Origin: Thermoflavifilum thermophilum
Lineage (GTDB): Bacteria; Bacteroidota; Bacteroidia; Chitinophagales; Chitinophagaceae
Direction: 5' to 3'
DNA: 64,000 nucleotides
NCBI RefSeq assembly: GCF_900116565.1
Contig: NZ_FPCJ01000001.1
Coordinates: 2,662,540-2,726,539 of the forward strand
The stretch's first letter is position 1. Each line of letters opens with the position of its first letter. The notes beneath the pieces are model-generated. The model was not told where the DNA came from. It made no database searches and saw only the letters and a program-made list of their open reading frames with translations. This document shows, in pieces, positions 18,023-27,373 of the stretch. A program made the position numbers and the translations under genes.

Positions 18023-19045
18023 TCACTTTAATGATTCACTAAATTGAGTACGGCCTGTATTCTCAAGGGTGGGGTGCTGATTCAGTAACACGTATTTTTT
18101 TGTCCATGGAATGGTTTCCTGAAACGGATGCTGTCGCACCGGACAATCCAGGATCTGACAATATGGACAGCAATAAGGCCTGCAGGGATCTACGTGAATA
18201 AAACATTCAGTATCACCGGAATGAATATGCTCCCTGATGAGCTGGGTCAGGGTTTCATTTTCTCGGTGTACCTGTTCAAGCGTGTAGTAATAAGGCAGTG
18301 TAAGATGGCAGTCAATATGATAATTGTTGCCATACTGCTGAATCCGGAAATTATGAATGTCAATCCAGTTTGTTTTTCGATGTTTGGCCAGAATATCCAC
18401 AACCTGATCAATCAATTCCGGATTGGCTTCGTCCATCAATCCGGAAATGGAGCGACGCACCAAATGATATCCTTTTCTCACCACCCATGCTCCGATACCT
18501 AATGAAGCTATCGGATCAATCCAATCCCATCCGCTGAATCTGATAAGTAGGAGAGCCAGCAATAATCCGCCCGTAGAATAGGCATCGGTGAGAATATGTT
18601 GTCCGTTTCCCTGAATGGTAAGCGAGGGCAATTGTTTGCCCCTGCGAACCAGGTATAATCCCAGCAAGAGATTTACTCCGGCCGTAAGGGCAATCAGCCA
18701 GATACCATAATCCAGTTCTTGCAGGGAATATGGATGCAGGAAATACTGAAAAGCCTTGACTGCTATTAATACGCCAGCAATAAATATCAATGCCCCTTCC
18801 GCGCCTACGGAAAAGAATTCGACCTTGCCATGGCCATAGGGATGGTTGATATCACGGGGCAGGGCAGCCAGATGCACGCTGTACATGGCCAGTGCGGCCG
18901 TAACAATATTGATTATCGATTCCAGTGCATCAGAAAGAATGGCTATGGAATAGGTTTGCAGGTAAGCCCAGGTTTTGATCAGCGTAAGACACGCGCTCAG
19001 AAAGAGCGACAACAGCATGATTCTTTTTTCTGCTGACCAGGCCAT
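18023..19045 (-). CDS. Cation diffusion facilitator metal exporter
   Basis: 340 residues with about six membrane segments and a cytoplasmic C-terminal domain. Metal-site motifs are ILSDALES in the second segment and HILTDAYS (HxxxD) in the fifth. The family exports Zn, Fe, Co or Cd in exchange for protons. The C-terminus is extended by a cysteine-rich stretch (CRPYCCPYCQILDCPVRQH, about residues 285-303) that could bind metal and is not standard in FieF or ZitB. It lies 4 nt downstream of the DUF2905 gene on the same strand. Confidence 0.85.
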   Translation of the reverse strand: MAWSAEKRIMLLSLFLSACLTLIKTWAYLQTYSIAILSDALESIINIVTAALAMYSVHLAALPRDINHPYGHGKVEFFSVGAEGALIFIAGVLIAVKAFQYFLHPYSLQELDYGIWLIALTAGVNLLLGLYLVRRGKQLPSLTIQGNGQHILTDAYSTGGLLLALLLIRFSGWDWIDPIASLGIGAWVVRKGYHLVRRSISGLMDEANPELIDQVVDILAKHRKTNWIDIHNFRIQQYGNNYHIDCHLTLPYYYTLEQVHRENETLTQLIREHIHSGDTECFIHVDPCRPYCCPYCQILDCPVRQHPFQETIPWTKKYVLLNQHPTLENTGRTQFSESLK

Positions 19046-19049
19046 GTGT

Positions 19050-19286
19050 TTATTTAAAGAATCGTTGAATAATCCACATCAGTCCACTAAGCAACAAGCT
19101 GAGCAGCAGCATCGTGGTGATGGGTGCATAAAATACAAAATTGGGTCTGCGTATGCGGATATCGCCTGGTAGCCTTCCCAACCAGTGTGGTAACTTATCC
19201 CCAAACGATGCAAACAGATAAACCAGCACACCCATCAGCAGCAATAATCCTCCTCCCCACATCATCAGTTTACCTAATTCCTTCAT
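19050..19286 (-). CDS. DUF2905 small membrane protein
   Basis: 78 residues with two hydrophobic helices flanking a short loop; LGRLPGDIRIRRPNFVFYAP is the hallmark of the DUF2905 family. No function is established. It ends 4 nt before the CDF exporter start, so both are probably in one operon. Confidence 0.8.
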   Translation of the reverse strand: MKELGKLMMWGGGLLLLMGVLVYLFASFGDKLPHWLGRLPGDIRIRRPNFVFYAPITTMLLLSLLLSGLMWIIQRFFK

Positions 19287-19367
19287 CTCGGTTTCATTTT
19301 TACAAAACTAACAAATCCTGCTTGCCATAACACAAATTCTGTGCTGCAGGGAAAACGGATTTTCTGT

Positions 19368-19375
19368 TAACTTTG
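19368..19375 (+). promoter_or_regulatory. -7 promoter box of tRNA-Ser
   Basis: TAACTTTG fits TAnnTTTG exactly and lies 5 nt before the first base of tRNA-Ser, the expected distance for a start at or near the mature 5' end. Confidence 0.5.
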
Positions 19376-19380
19376 CGCCC

Positions 19381-19469
19381 GGAGGGATGGCAGAGCGGTC
19401 GAATGCGGCGGTCTTGAAAACCGTTGTCCGTCAACCGGCGGACCGGGGGTTCGAATCCCCCTCCCTCCG
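19381..19469 (+). tRNA. tRNA-Ser (TGA anticodon)
   Basis: The acceptor arms GGAGGGA and TCCCTCC pair fully, with discriminator G. The anticodon loop CTTGAAA gives anticodon TGA. A long variable arm (class II) and the T-loop GGTTCGAATCC are visible. CCA is not encoded; the next bases are CC TAC. Confidence 0.95.
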
Positions 19470-19758
19470 CCTACCCTCATTTGGAAATTCATTCAACTCT
19501 TTCGTACCGCGACTGCTGATTTTCATCATTCTTATGCTCTGTATTTAGCAGAAAAGGGTTGATTTTTTGCTAAAAAGTATATTATCTTGTGTCGAAAACT
19601 ACTTAACCCTTACTTATTCATGCCTTAGCATATCCTTTCAAACTATTTTGTCTGCTATCCGGTTATGGCTGATTTTCCCATCAGGGTTCCGGACTACTGA
19701 CAAAAAACCCTGAGATCCGACACAAAGCTTTTCATTCATAACCCCAAAAACGTTTACC
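19470..19758. other. Intergenic stretch without a recognised gene
   Basis: This 289-bp stretch lies between tRNA-Ser and the cytochrome c gene. I see no ORF of note, no strong hairpin and no repeat; it probably holds only the promoter of the cytochrome gene. Confidence 0.5.
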
Positions 19759-20391
19759 ATGAAAAGTCAAATTGCCATTGTTTGTGTAGCTACACTCTGC
19801 TTGTGGCTTATGCTATCGTCTTGTCATTCACGTCGGGCAGAGCCGCCATCTGCCGTAAATCCATCTTCTCAGCTTCTGAGTTATGGTGGATATCCCAATC
19901 AAGTTGCCTGGGGAAAACATCTGGTAGACATCAGTGGATGTTCGGACTGTCATACGCCAAAGAAAATGACAGCCATGGGTCCTGTGCCCGACACGACCAT
20001 GTATTTGGCCGGACATCCGGCTGTTGTGCCTCCTCCCCATATCAACCGCGTTGAGCTTGAAAAAAATGGATTGATGCTCACCAACGATCTCAGCGTATGG
20101 GTGGGGCCCTGGGGTATTTCCTATGCCGCTAATCTCACACCCGACGAAACAGGACTGGGTGGATGGTCAGAATCCCAGTTCCTTACTGCCATTCGCAAAG
20201 GCAAATGGAAGGGACTCGAGCAGAGTCGCGACTTGCTACCGCCCATGAGCTTTGTAGCAGAGGGAATGAATCATGGATTTAGCGATCAGGAACTTAAAGC
20301 CATATTTGCTTATTTACAAACCATCCGGCCTGTGCACAATCTCGTTCCGGCACCTGTGCCACCCGCTGGCCAAATGAATAGAAATCCCTGA
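19759..20391 (+). CDS. Mono-haem c-type cytochrome lipoprotein
   Basis: 210 residues. The signal segment ends in LMLSSC (lipobox Cys22), so it is probably membrane-anchored on the periplasmic side. One haem site is present, C61-S-D-C64-H65 (GCSDCHTPK), with a likely axial Met in LLPPMSF. The pattern (ISGCSDCHTPKK, NLTPDETGLGGWSE, FLTAIRKGKW) is shared with the cytochrome c subunits of alcohol/aldehyde dehydrogenases and similar electron carriers. No partner dehydrogenase is adjacent, so the redox partner is unknown. Confidence 0.85.
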   Translation: MKSQIAIVCVATLCLWLMLSSCHSRRAEPPSAVNPSSQLLSYGGYPNQVAWGKHLVDISGCSDCHTPKKMTAMGPVPDTTMYLAGHPAVVPPPHINRVELEKNGLMLTNDLSVWVGPWGISYAANLTPDETGLGGWSESQFLTAIRKGKWKGLEQSRDLLPPMSFVAEGMNHGFSDQELKAIFAYLQTIRPVHNLVPAPVPPAGQMNRNP

Positions 20392-20544
20392 GCAAAACTC
20401 GACCGAGATTATGGACCTGCTATCCTGGAAAGGTTGCAGACGGAATAAATTTGTCCAGGTTTTAGACTTAAAAAAGCCCGGTTTCAGCCGAAAATAAAAA
20501 AGGTCTGATTCCTTTGAATTCAATTTTTTTGTAGCGAGGGGAGC

Positions 20545-20562
20545 CTGCCTGCCGGCAGGCAG
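20545..20562. repeat. 18-nt palindrome inserted in the tRNA copy
   Basis: CTGCCTGCCGGCAGGCAG is self-complementary over its full length and interrupts the T-arm/acceptor part of the tRNA-fMet copy. It looks like a dispersed short palindromic repeat, but I see no second copy in this window. Confidence 0.7.
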
Positions 20563-20576
20563 TGACTCGAACCTCC

Positions 20577-20594
20577 ATCCGCCGGTTGGCGGAT
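20577..20594. repeat. Second palindrome in the tRNA copy
   Basis: ATCCGCC and GGCGGAT are 7-nt inverted arms around GGTT. The element replaces the bases between T-arm and anticodon in the tRNA-fMet copy. Confidence 0.65.
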
Positions 20595-20671
20595 ATGAGC
20601 CCGATGAGCTCAGGAATGAGGAAGGTTATAGGATTGCTGGATAAATTGCCAGATGAATGGGCCTTTCTTTG

Positions 20672-20743
<72 letters not shown>

Positions 20744-20826
20744 ATGTGCGGGCACGAAGTTATAACAATTTATCATTTCAAACAAGATTGTCTGTGCGGC
20801 TCTCTCGGCAGGCTTTAGTTTTCCCG

Positions 20827-20834
20827 TATCTTTG
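20827..20834 (+). promoter_or_regulatory. -7 promoter box of era
   Basis: TATCTTTG fits TAnnTTTG and ends 5 nt before the era ATG, so the transcript may be leaderless or nearly so. No clear -33 box is seen. Confidence 0.45.
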
Positions 20835-20839
20835 CCCGC

Positions 20840-21736
20840 ATGTTTCGTTCAGGTTTTGTAAGTATCATCGGTAGGCCCAATGTCGGGAAAAGCACCCTGA
20901 TGAATCGTTTCGTCGGGGAAAAAATTTCAATTGTTACACCTAAAGCTCAGACTACCCGTCATCGGATAGCCGGGATTCTGAGCAGTGAGAACTATCAGAT
21001 TGTGTTTATAGATACGCCAGGCATCCTGGATCCCGCCTATAAGCTGCAGGAAAAAATGATGGAAGCTATGCACAAGGCTGTGCAGGATGCCGATGTAGTG
21101 TTGTATCTGACGGATATCACGGAATCGCCCGATGAGGTGAAATCCAGGATTTCTTCTCTTCAACTGCAGGTGCCCTGCATGTTGGCTATCAATAAAATTG
21201 ATTTGCTAAAATCAGCTGCCGGAGAAGACAAAGAGCAAACGGTGGAGTCGTTTCTACAGGCTTATCAGGCATTTCCGGCTGTGGTGAAAATCTTGCCCAT
21301 CTCGGCTCAAGAAGGATGGGGATTGGATCAGCTGCTTGCGGCATTAATCGAATACTTGCCCGAAGGGCAGCCTTACTATCCCACCGATGAACTCACGGAT
21401 AAGCCCATGCGTTTTATTGTGGCGGAAATCATCCGCGAAAAGATTTTTTTGCTTACCCGTGAAGAGATCCCCTATCACACGGCGGTAGTGATTCAGTCGT
21501 ACGAAGATAAGGAAACGCTTACCCGCATTCGTGCCGAGATTATCGTTAGTCGCGAATCCCAGAAAGGAATTATTTTGGGTGAAAAAGGCCGCATGATCCG
21601 GGAAATTGGTCGGCTGGCGCGGGAAGAAATTGAACAGATGATTGGTCGGAAGGTATTCCTGGAATTGTTCGTGAAAGTGCGCCCCGGCTGGCGTGAAAAC
21701 GATCGCTTTTTATCATCTTTTGGATATACACCCTGA
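20840..21736 (+). CDS. era: GTPase Era
   Basis: 298 residues, normal for Era. The GTPase domain has G1 GRPNVGKST, G3 DTPG, G4 NKID and G5 ISA; the C-terminal KH domain carries EKGRMIREIGRLAREEIE. Era binds the 3' end of 16S rRNA during assembly of the small ribosomal subunit. It is followed 14 nt later by der, another ribosome-assembly GTPase, and both are probably cotranscribed. Confidence 0.95.
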   Translation: MFRSGFVSIIGRPNVGKSTLMNRFVGEKISIVTPKAQTTRHRIAGILSSENYQIVFIDTPGILDPAYKLQEKMMEAMHKAVQDADVVLYLTDITESPDEVKSRISSLQLQVPCMLAINKIDLLKSAAGEDKEQTVESFLQAYQAFPAVVKILPISAQEGWGLDQLLAALIEYLPEGQPYYPTDELTDKPMRFIVAEIIREKIFLLTREEIPYHTAVVIQSYEDKETLTRIRAEIIVSRESQKGIILGEKGRMIREIGRLAREEIEQMIGRKVFLELFVKVRPGWRENDRFLSSFGYTP

Positions 21737-21750
21737 TTGGGTTAACATAA

Positions 21751-23088
21751 ATGGAAGGTATGGCTGGATTTACAGTGGCAATTGTCGGGCGACCCAATGT
21801 AGGCAAATCTACTTTATTCAACCGGCTGATTGCCGAGCGACAGGCTATTGTGGCCGATGTGAGCGGCGTCACCCGTGATCGCATTTACGGTACATCCGAT
21901 TGGAATGGTAAAACCTTCAATGTGATTGATACCGGCGGCTTTGTCCCCCATGCGCAGGATGAAATTACCCGTGCTATTGCCCGTCAGGTGGAGATTGCGA
22001 TGCAGGAAGCCGATGGCATTCTGTTCGTGTGTGATGTAACCACAGGTATTACGGATATTGACGATGTCATTGCCAATATCCTCCGCAAAAGCAAAACTCC
22101 CGTTTGGCTGGTGGTCAATAAGGTCGATCATTACGAGCGACAGCTGGATGCTCAGGAATTTTATCGCCTTGGCTTTGATCCCATCTTCCCTGTTTCAGCC
22201 ATCAGCGGCAGCGGAACGGGTGAGTTGCTTGATGCCATGGTACAGCATATTCCTTCTGAAACCCCTGATACAACAATCGAAACCGAAGAAGCCCAAGAAG
22301 CTCTTCCCCGCATAGCCATTGTTGGGCAGCCCAATGTGGGCAAATCCTCCCTGCTGAATGCGTTGATTGGGGAAGAACGGAATGTGGTTTCCGATATGCC
22401 AGGTACCACACGCGATGCCATTCACACTTATTACAACCTGTATCAAAAATCCTGCATCCTGATTGATACAGCTGGCTTACGAAGAAAAGATGCCAACAAG
22501 GATCAGCTTGAATTTTACGCTACCATCCGAGCTATCAAAGCTGTGGACGAAGCCGATGTATGCATGCTGCTGCTCGATGCTACACGTCCCATGACGGCTC
22601 AGGATGTGAATATCTTCAGCCTCATCATCCGCAAGGGAAAAGGTGTGGTGTTGTTGGTCAATAAATGGGATGCCATTGAAAAAGACACCCACACAGCTCG
22701 CCGCTTTGAAGAAGAAATCCGCAGCCGCATTGCCCCCTTCACCGATGTGCCTATCATTTTTATTTCAGCAATCGAAAAAACCCGCATTTACAAGGCACTG
22801 GAAACCGCGCTGGAAGTATATACCCGCCGCAGGCAAAAAATTTCTACCTCGCAATTAAACGAAACCCTGCTCCCCGTGATTGAGCAAACACCCCCACCCT
22901 CCGTGCGTGGACATCTGATTCGGATCAAATACATCACACAATTGCCAGCTTCCTATCCTACTTTTCTGTTTTTCACCAATTATCCAGATGAGATTCGTCA
23001 ACCTTACAAACAGTTTCTGGAAAATCAACTCAGAAAACATTTTTCTTTTACAGGTGTTCCGTTGAGAATATATTTCCGGAAAAAATAA
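21751..23088 (+). CDS. der: Double-GTPase Der (EngA)
   Basis: 445 residues with two successive GTPase domains, each with its own P-loop (GRPNVGKST near residue 10, GQPNVGKSS near 192) and NKVD/NKWD guanine-specificity motifs, followed by a KH-like domain. Der acts in large ribosomal subunit assembly. The start is ATG 21751 or the in-frame ATG 21760; both keep the domain whole. It lies directly after era. Confidence 0.95.
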   Translation: MEGMAGFTVAIVGRPNVGKSTLFNRLIAERQAIVADVSGVTRDRIYGTSDWNGKTFNVIDTGGFVPHAQDEITRAIARQVEIAMQEADGILFVCDVTTGITDIDDVIANILRKSKTPVWLVVNKVDHYERQLDAQEFYRLGFDPIFPVSAISGSGTGELLDAMVQHIPSETPDTTIETEEAQEALPRIAIVGQPNVGKSSLLNALIGEERNVVSDMPGTTRDAIHTYYNLYQKSCILIDTAGLRRKDANKDQLEFYATIRAIKAVDEADVCMLLLDATRPMTAQDVNIFSLIIRKGKGVVLLVNKWDAIEKDTHTARRFEEEIRSRIAPFTDVPIIFISAIEKTRIYKALETALEVYTRRRQKISTSQLNETLLPVIEQTPPPSVRGHLIRIKYITQLPASYPTFLFFTNYPDEIRQPYKQFLENQLRKHFSFTGVPLRIYFRKK

Positions 23089-23158
23089 ATGCGCTGACGG
23101 ATGCAAACAACCTTTTTTCAATAGATTCCGATTCTGAAACATGCAAATGCATAGGCTT

Positions 23159-23362
23159 ATGAAATACATCTTTTGGTTAGGCTGTGTAACTGTTTTTCTT
23201 TTTTGTGCTGCTTGCAGACATAACTCCTCTTCCTCCTCAGCAGTGGCCGACAGTGCGGAAGTCAATATTGATTCACTGCTCAATCAGGCAAAAGCTGCCG
23301 TGGATAGCCTGCCGGCTCAGGAGGCCGATAGCCTTCATCCACATAAGGATTCTATAAAATGA
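23159..23362 (+). CDS. Small hypothetical lipoprotein
   Basis: About 67 residues from ATG 23159. A short signal segment ends in FLFCAAC (lipobox), followed by a Ser-rich linker and an acidic region (NIDSLLNQAKAAVDSL). No family recognised. Its end is 7 nt from the convergent E2 gene. It may be transcribed with der; confidence is limited by length. Confidence 0.5.
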   Translation: MKYIFWLGCVTVFLFCAACRHNSSSSSAVADSAEVNIDSLLNQAKAAVDSLPAQEADSLHPHKDSIK

Positions 23363-23369
23363 TCTGGCA

Positions 23370-24719
23370 TCAGATTTCGCGATTCGGATCAAAACTTTCC
23401 AGCTCGTGCACCACAGCCGAAAGGAAAGTTGCACCCAGCATGCCATCAATGATCCGATGATCGTAGGAAAGCGATAAAAACATCATGTGCCGGATGCCAA
23501 TGGTATCGCCCTGGGGCGTTTCAATGACTACTGGGCGTTTTTTGATTTGCCCGGTAGCCAGAATGGCTACCTGTGGCTGATTGATGATGGGTGTGCCCAT
23601 CAGGCTGCCGAAAGTTCCCAGATTGGTGAGGGTAAACGTTCCACCCTGTGTGTCATCAGGCCTTAGTTTGTTGTTGCGGGCAGCCTGTGCCAGATAATTG
23701 ACCTGTTTCACCAATCCCACGAGATTCAATGTGTCGGCATGTTTGATTACGGGCACGATGAGATTGCCGTTAGGCAATGCAGTAGCCATGCCGATATGAA
23801 TGTCTTTTTTGATGATGATCTTGTCGCCTTCCACTGAGCTATTCAGGAGGGGAAAACGTTTTAAGCATTTTACTATGGCTTCGATGAATAGGGGCGTAAA
23901 CGTAATCTTTTCTCCTTCCCTTTTTTCAAATTCTTTTTTGATTTTTTCACGCCATTGTACAAGGTTTGTAACATCAGCTTCTGCAAAGCTGGTGACGTGT
24001 GGGCTGGTCTGTTTGCTGCGCACCATGTGTTCGGCGATCAGCTTACGCATGCGATCCATTTCTATGATTTCCACTCGCTGATCCTGTGGCTTTTCAGCCG
24101 GCTGCCATATTGAAACGGATTCTTGCCGGCTTGCTGATGATTCACGCACAGATGCAGGTTGAGCCTGGGTTTGGCCTGCCTTTCGACGGGCTACGTATTC
24201 CAGAATATCTTTTTTGGTAACCCTTCCATCAGCACCAGTGCCTTTGATTTGTTCCAGTTCTGTCAAGGGGATGCCTTCATTTTTTGCAATCATCAACACC
24301 AGCGGAGAATAAAATCCTGAGTTTGCCTTGCCCGAACCAGTTGCAGGTGCAGCTGTTGAAAGGTTGTATGCAGAGGAGTCGGATAATGTTTCTTCTGCAG
24401 TTGTTGCCTGTACCTGTTCGGCCTGAGGTGTTTCTTCAACATGGAAATCGTATGTTTCAGAGGCAGTGGGTATTTCCTGCTCCGTTTTGATTCTTGCAAT
24501 CACGGCACCTACAGGCACTACCTGATTTTCTTCATACAAAATTTCAGCAAGTTCACCTGTAACAGTTGAGGGCACTTCGCTATCTACCTTATCGGTTGCT
24601 ATTTCCAGCACAGGTTCATCCTGTTGCACAGGATCACCTGGTTTTTTCAGCCATTTTAAAATGGTTGCTTCCATGATACTTTCACCCATCTTGGGCATAA
24701 TCAGATCCACCAGTGGCAT
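23370..24719 (-). CDS. Dihydrolipoamide acyltransferase (E2) of a 2-oxoacid dehydrogenase complex
   Basis: 449 residues in the usual E2 order: one lipoyl domain with the lipoyl Lys in EIATDKVDSE (about residue 43), a Gln/Thr/Ala-rich linker, a peripheral subunit-binding domain (MIAKNEGIPLTELEQIKGTG), a second linker, and the catalytic domain ending with the active-site SYDHRIIDGM. It transfers acyl groups from lipoate to CoA. Whether the complex uses pyruvate or branched-chain 2-oxoacids cannot be told; the E1 and E3 genes are not adjacent. Confidence 0.9.
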   Translation of the reverse strand: MPLVDLIMPKMGESIMEATILKWLKKPGDPVQQDEPVLEIATDKVDSEVPSTVTGELAEILYEENQVVPVGAVIARIKTEQEIPTASETYDFHVEETPQAEQVQATTAEETLSDSSAYNLSTAAPATGSGKANSGFYSPLVLMIAKNEGIPLTELEQIKGTGADGRVTKKDILEYVARRKAGQTQAQPASVRESSASRQESVSIWQPAEKPQDQRVEIIEMDRMRKLIAEHMVRSKQTSPHVTSFAEADVTNLVQWREKIKKEFEKREGEKITFTPLFIEAIVKCLKRFPLLNSSVEGDKIIIKKDIHIGMATALPNGNLIVPVIKHADTLNLVGLVKQVNYLAQAARNNKLRPDDTQGGTFTLTNLGTFGSLMGTPIINQPQVAILATGQIKKRPVVIETPQGDTIGIRHMMFLSLSYDHRIIDGMLGATFLSAVVHELESFDPNREI

Positions 24720-24915
24720 AACAATGTATTTAAGCCTTGAACAAAAATACAGGTTTTCCGTTTTATTGAATAAAATGAAGTTTCCAATGTTTCAGGGTGA
24801 TGATTGATGATTGTCAATATCTTACTGTGCATTTGAATGCATGTATTTATGGATGCGAAGAAATTTTTTAAATCATTTAAACAGAATCGCAACCAATGAA
24901 TGATACAAATATTTT

Positions 24916-25419
24916 TCAAGAGATGGATGAAATATGGGTGGGATGCGATGCTGAAGGTTCATATCCGGTATCAATAAGCAAGGCGGCATGATCGGCTGCA
25001 TGTGTGGCGAGCTGATCACAACGGTTGTTGTATGGATTCTGATCATGTCCTTTAACCCAATGAAATTCTACTTGATGTTGTTGCATCAGATTATGCAGGC
25101 GTAACCACAGATCTTTGTTTTTCTTTCCTTTGAAATCCTTTGCTATCCAGTCGTTTAGCCATCCTTTCCGGATGGCATTAACAATATAATTGCTGTCAGT
25201 ATAAATTTTTACCTGCAGATTTTTTTTCTTTAAAGCTTCCAGGGCAGCAATCACAGCCATTAATTCCATGCGGTTGTTGGTGGTAAGTCGGTACCCGGCA
25301 GAAAGTTCTTTTTTATGGTTACCGCTGATGAGGATCACGCCATATCCGCCAGGGCCGGGATTTCCACGCGAGGCTCCGTCGGTATAGATAATGACTTCGT
25401 TGAGGGTTGATTTTTTCAT
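24916..25419 (-). CDS. rnhA: Ribonuclease HI
   Basis: 167 residues from ATG 25419 (MKKSTLNEVIIYTDGASRG); the frame is open further upstream but the extension is not RNase H sequence and overlaps the carboxylase gene. Catalytic residues are visible: Asp in YTDGASRGNPGPGGYG, Glu in NRMELMAVIAALEAL, Asp in IYTDSNYIVN, and the C-terminal Asp in CDQLATHAA. It removes RNA from RNA-DNA hybrids. The basic handle (KDFKGKKNKDLW) is present. It lies 16 nt after the carboxylase gene. Confidence 0.92.
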   Translation of the reverse strand: MKKSTLNEVIIYTDGASRGNPGPGGYGVILISGNHKKELSAGYRLTTNNRMELMAVIAALEALKKKNLQVKIYTDSNYIVNAIRKGWLNDWIAKDFKGKKNKDLWLRLHNLMQQHQVEFHWVKGHDQNPYNNRCDQLATHAADHAALLIDTGYEPSASHPTHISSIS

Positions 25420-25435
25420 GCAAAATAAATTTTTA

Positions 25436-27073
25436 TCAAACCTGCAAAACGCCTGTCCGAAAGTCCTGCGAAACGGGGGCCTGGTTGGCAGCATGCAGGG
25501 CTTCACGGATATACCTGCGTGTGTCGGCCGGATCAATGATTTCGTCCACCCAAAGCCTGGCAGCAGCATAATGAGGTGTCATCTGTTCGGCGTATTTTTT
25601 AGCAATTTTATCCAGCAATTGTTTTTCTTCTTCCGGAGTAATGTTTTCTCCTTTCTTTTTGCGTGCGCTCACTTCAATCTGCAACAGGGTTTCTGCCGCC
25701 TGCTGTCCGCCCATCACCGCAATTCTTGCACTTGGCCAGGCAAAGATAAAACGCGGATCATAAGCCCGACCGCACATGGCATAATTGCCCGCACCAAATG
25801 AATTGCCGACGATCACTGTAATCTTGGGAACGATAGAATTGGATACGGCATTGACCAGCTTGGCACCGTTTTTAATGATGCCTGCCTGCTCGGAGCGTGA
25901 GCCCACCATGAAGCCAGTTACATCCTGCAGGAAAAGAATCGGCAATTTTTTCTGGTTGCAAAGCATCACAAAACGCGCGGCTTTATCAGCACTATCATGG
26001 TAAATGACGCCACCCATCTGCATTTCCCCCTGTCGGGTACGCACAGGCATGCGCTGATTAGCTACGATGCCCACGGCCCAGCCTTCGATATGGGCATAAC
26101 CACAAATCAGTGTTTTACCATAATCCGGTTTGTAAGGGACAAAAGCTGAATCATCTACAAGCCTCTCAATGATTTCTTGCATATCATAAGGTCGCGTGGG
26201 ATCGTCGGGCAGCAGGCCATAGATTTCATCGGGATTTTTACGCGGAGGTCTTGCGTCAGTGTGCATGAATCCTGCATCTGCCGGCTTTCCCAGCATGGAC
26301 ATCAGTTTGCGGATGTGATCCAGACAGGCTTCATCACTCGGAAACCGGGCGTCGGCAGTGCCCGATATGGAGCTGTGCATCACCGCACCACCCAACGTTT
26401 CCGCATCTACATCCTCGCCAATAGCCGCTTTTACCAGATAGGGGCCAGCCAAAAACATGGATCCATTGCCTTCTACCATGAGCAACTCATCGCTCATAAC
26501 CGGCAAATAGGCTCCACCCGCTACACAACTGCCCATCACGGCTGCAATTTGCGGAATGCCCATGGCACTCATGCGTGCATTGTTGAAAAACACCCGCCCA
26601 AAATGTTCCTTGTCGGGAAACACTTCATCCTGCATGGGCAGAAACACACCGGCACTATCCACCAGATAAATGATGGGCAATCGATTCTGCATCGCGATTT
26701 CCTGCATTCGCAGGTGCTTCTTGGCCGTAATCGGAAACCAGGCTCCTGCTTTCACCGTCATATCATTGGCCACAATTACGCATTGCCGCCCACTCACGTA
26801 GCCTATGCCAGCTACTACTCCACCAGCCGGACACCCTCCCACTTCTTCATACATGCCATAACCCGCAAATAAACCTAATTCCAGAAAAGTACTACCCTTG
26901 TCAATCAGGTATTGAATGCGCTCACGCGCCGAAAGCTTGTTTTGCTTTTTGATTTTTTCCAGTTGCTTTTTGCCTCCGCCCAGCATAATCTGTTCACGCA
27001 TCCGCCGATAATAACTCAGCAACAGCCGATAAGCATCTTCATTTTTGTTGAATTGCAAGGTTTTTGACTCCAT
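25436..27073 (-). CDS. Acyl-CoA carboxylase carboxyltransferase subunit (methylcrotonyl/propionyl type)
   Basis: About 545 residues of the biotin-dependent carboxyltransferase family with two crotonase-like halves. GGxxAGGGVVAGIGYVSG-type sequence, VDSAGVFLPMQDEVFPD, and VGNSFGAGNYAMCGRAYDPRF are family signatures, nearest in style to the methylcrotonyl-CoA carboxylase beta chain (leucine breakdown). ATG 27073 was chosen over GTG 27079. The biotin carboxylase partner is not in the window, so substrate is inferred only. Confidence 0.88.
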   Translation of the reverse strand: MESKTLQFNKNEDAYRLLLSYYRRMREQIMLGGGKKQLEKIKKQNKLSARERIQYLIDKGSTFLELGLFAGYGMYEEVGGCPAGGVVAGIGYVSGRQCVIVANDMTVKAGAWFPITAKKHLRMQEIAMQNRLPIIYLVDSAGVFLPMQDEVFPDKEHFGRVFFNNARMSAMGIPQIAAVMGSCVAGGAYLPVMSDELLMVEGNGSMFLAGPYLVKAAIGEDVDAETLGGAVMHSSISGTADARFPSDEACLDHIRKLMSMLGKPADAGFMHTDARPPRKNPDEIYGLLPDDPTRPYDMQEIIERLVDDSAFVPYKPDYGKTLICGYAHIEGWAVGIVANQRMPVRTRQGEMQMGGVIYHDSADKAARFVMLCNQKKLPILFLQDVTGFMVGSRSEQAGIIKNGAKLVNAVSNSIVPKITVIVGNSFGAGNYAMCGRAYDPRFIFAWPSARIAVMGGQQAAETLLQIEVSARKKKGENITPEEEKQLLDKIAKKYAEQMTPHYAAARLWVDEIIDPADTRRYIREALHAANQAPVSQDFRTGVLQV

Positions 27074-27079
27074 GATCAC

Positions 27080-27373
27080 TTGCTTAATCCCGTGAATTTA
27101 GCGTGAATTTCGTGCACAGCCAAATTTATTGCAAGCCTCATCTTTTGTATGCCAGCACAATATGTCACACATTCCTGGTTTTTGCTTGTAAACCAGCATC
27201 AGAAAACATTTCAGGATACAATGGATGGTATTGTAGGAAAAAGAACCATCATGTGAATCATACGCAAACTGAATTTTGTGTAATTATCCATGTGAATAAA
27301 TGAAAAAAATAAAAGTGAGAAAAGATGAGATTTCATGTTTTCAATTTTTTCAAGAGTCATAAAAATTTTTTTT
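27080..27373. other. Intergenic stretch at the left edge of the peptide locus
   Basis: Between the carboxylase start and the first repeated element no supported gene is seen. A 66-codon plus-strand ORF here has no recognisable features. Base composition falls sharply to AT-rich near 27300, marking the edge of the accessory region. Confidence 0.5.

Larger units (their letters stand above)
20531..20610 (-). pseudogene. tRNA-fMet partial copy interrupted by two palindromes
   Basis: The segment repeats the adjacent initiator tRNA on the same strand: GTAGCGAGGGGAG, then GACTCGAACCTCC, then ATGAGCCCGATGAGCT match the real gene at 20671 onward. Between the blocks, an 18-nt perfect palindrome CTGCCTGCCGGCAGGCAG (20545-20562) has been inserted, and the variable-arm side is replaced by ATCCGCC-GGTT-GGCGGAT (20577-20594). 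Homology stops at the D-arm, so the 5' acceptor strand is missing and the copy cannot make a tRNA. Confidence 0.8.

Noticed and set aside
24701-24919. A 72-codon ORF between the E2 gene and rnhA
   Set aside because: It overlaps the E2 start and has no recognisable features; the gap is probably only promoter.
27103-27303. A 66-codon ORF before the locus
   Set aside because: No signal, motif or promoter, and a composition without coding character.
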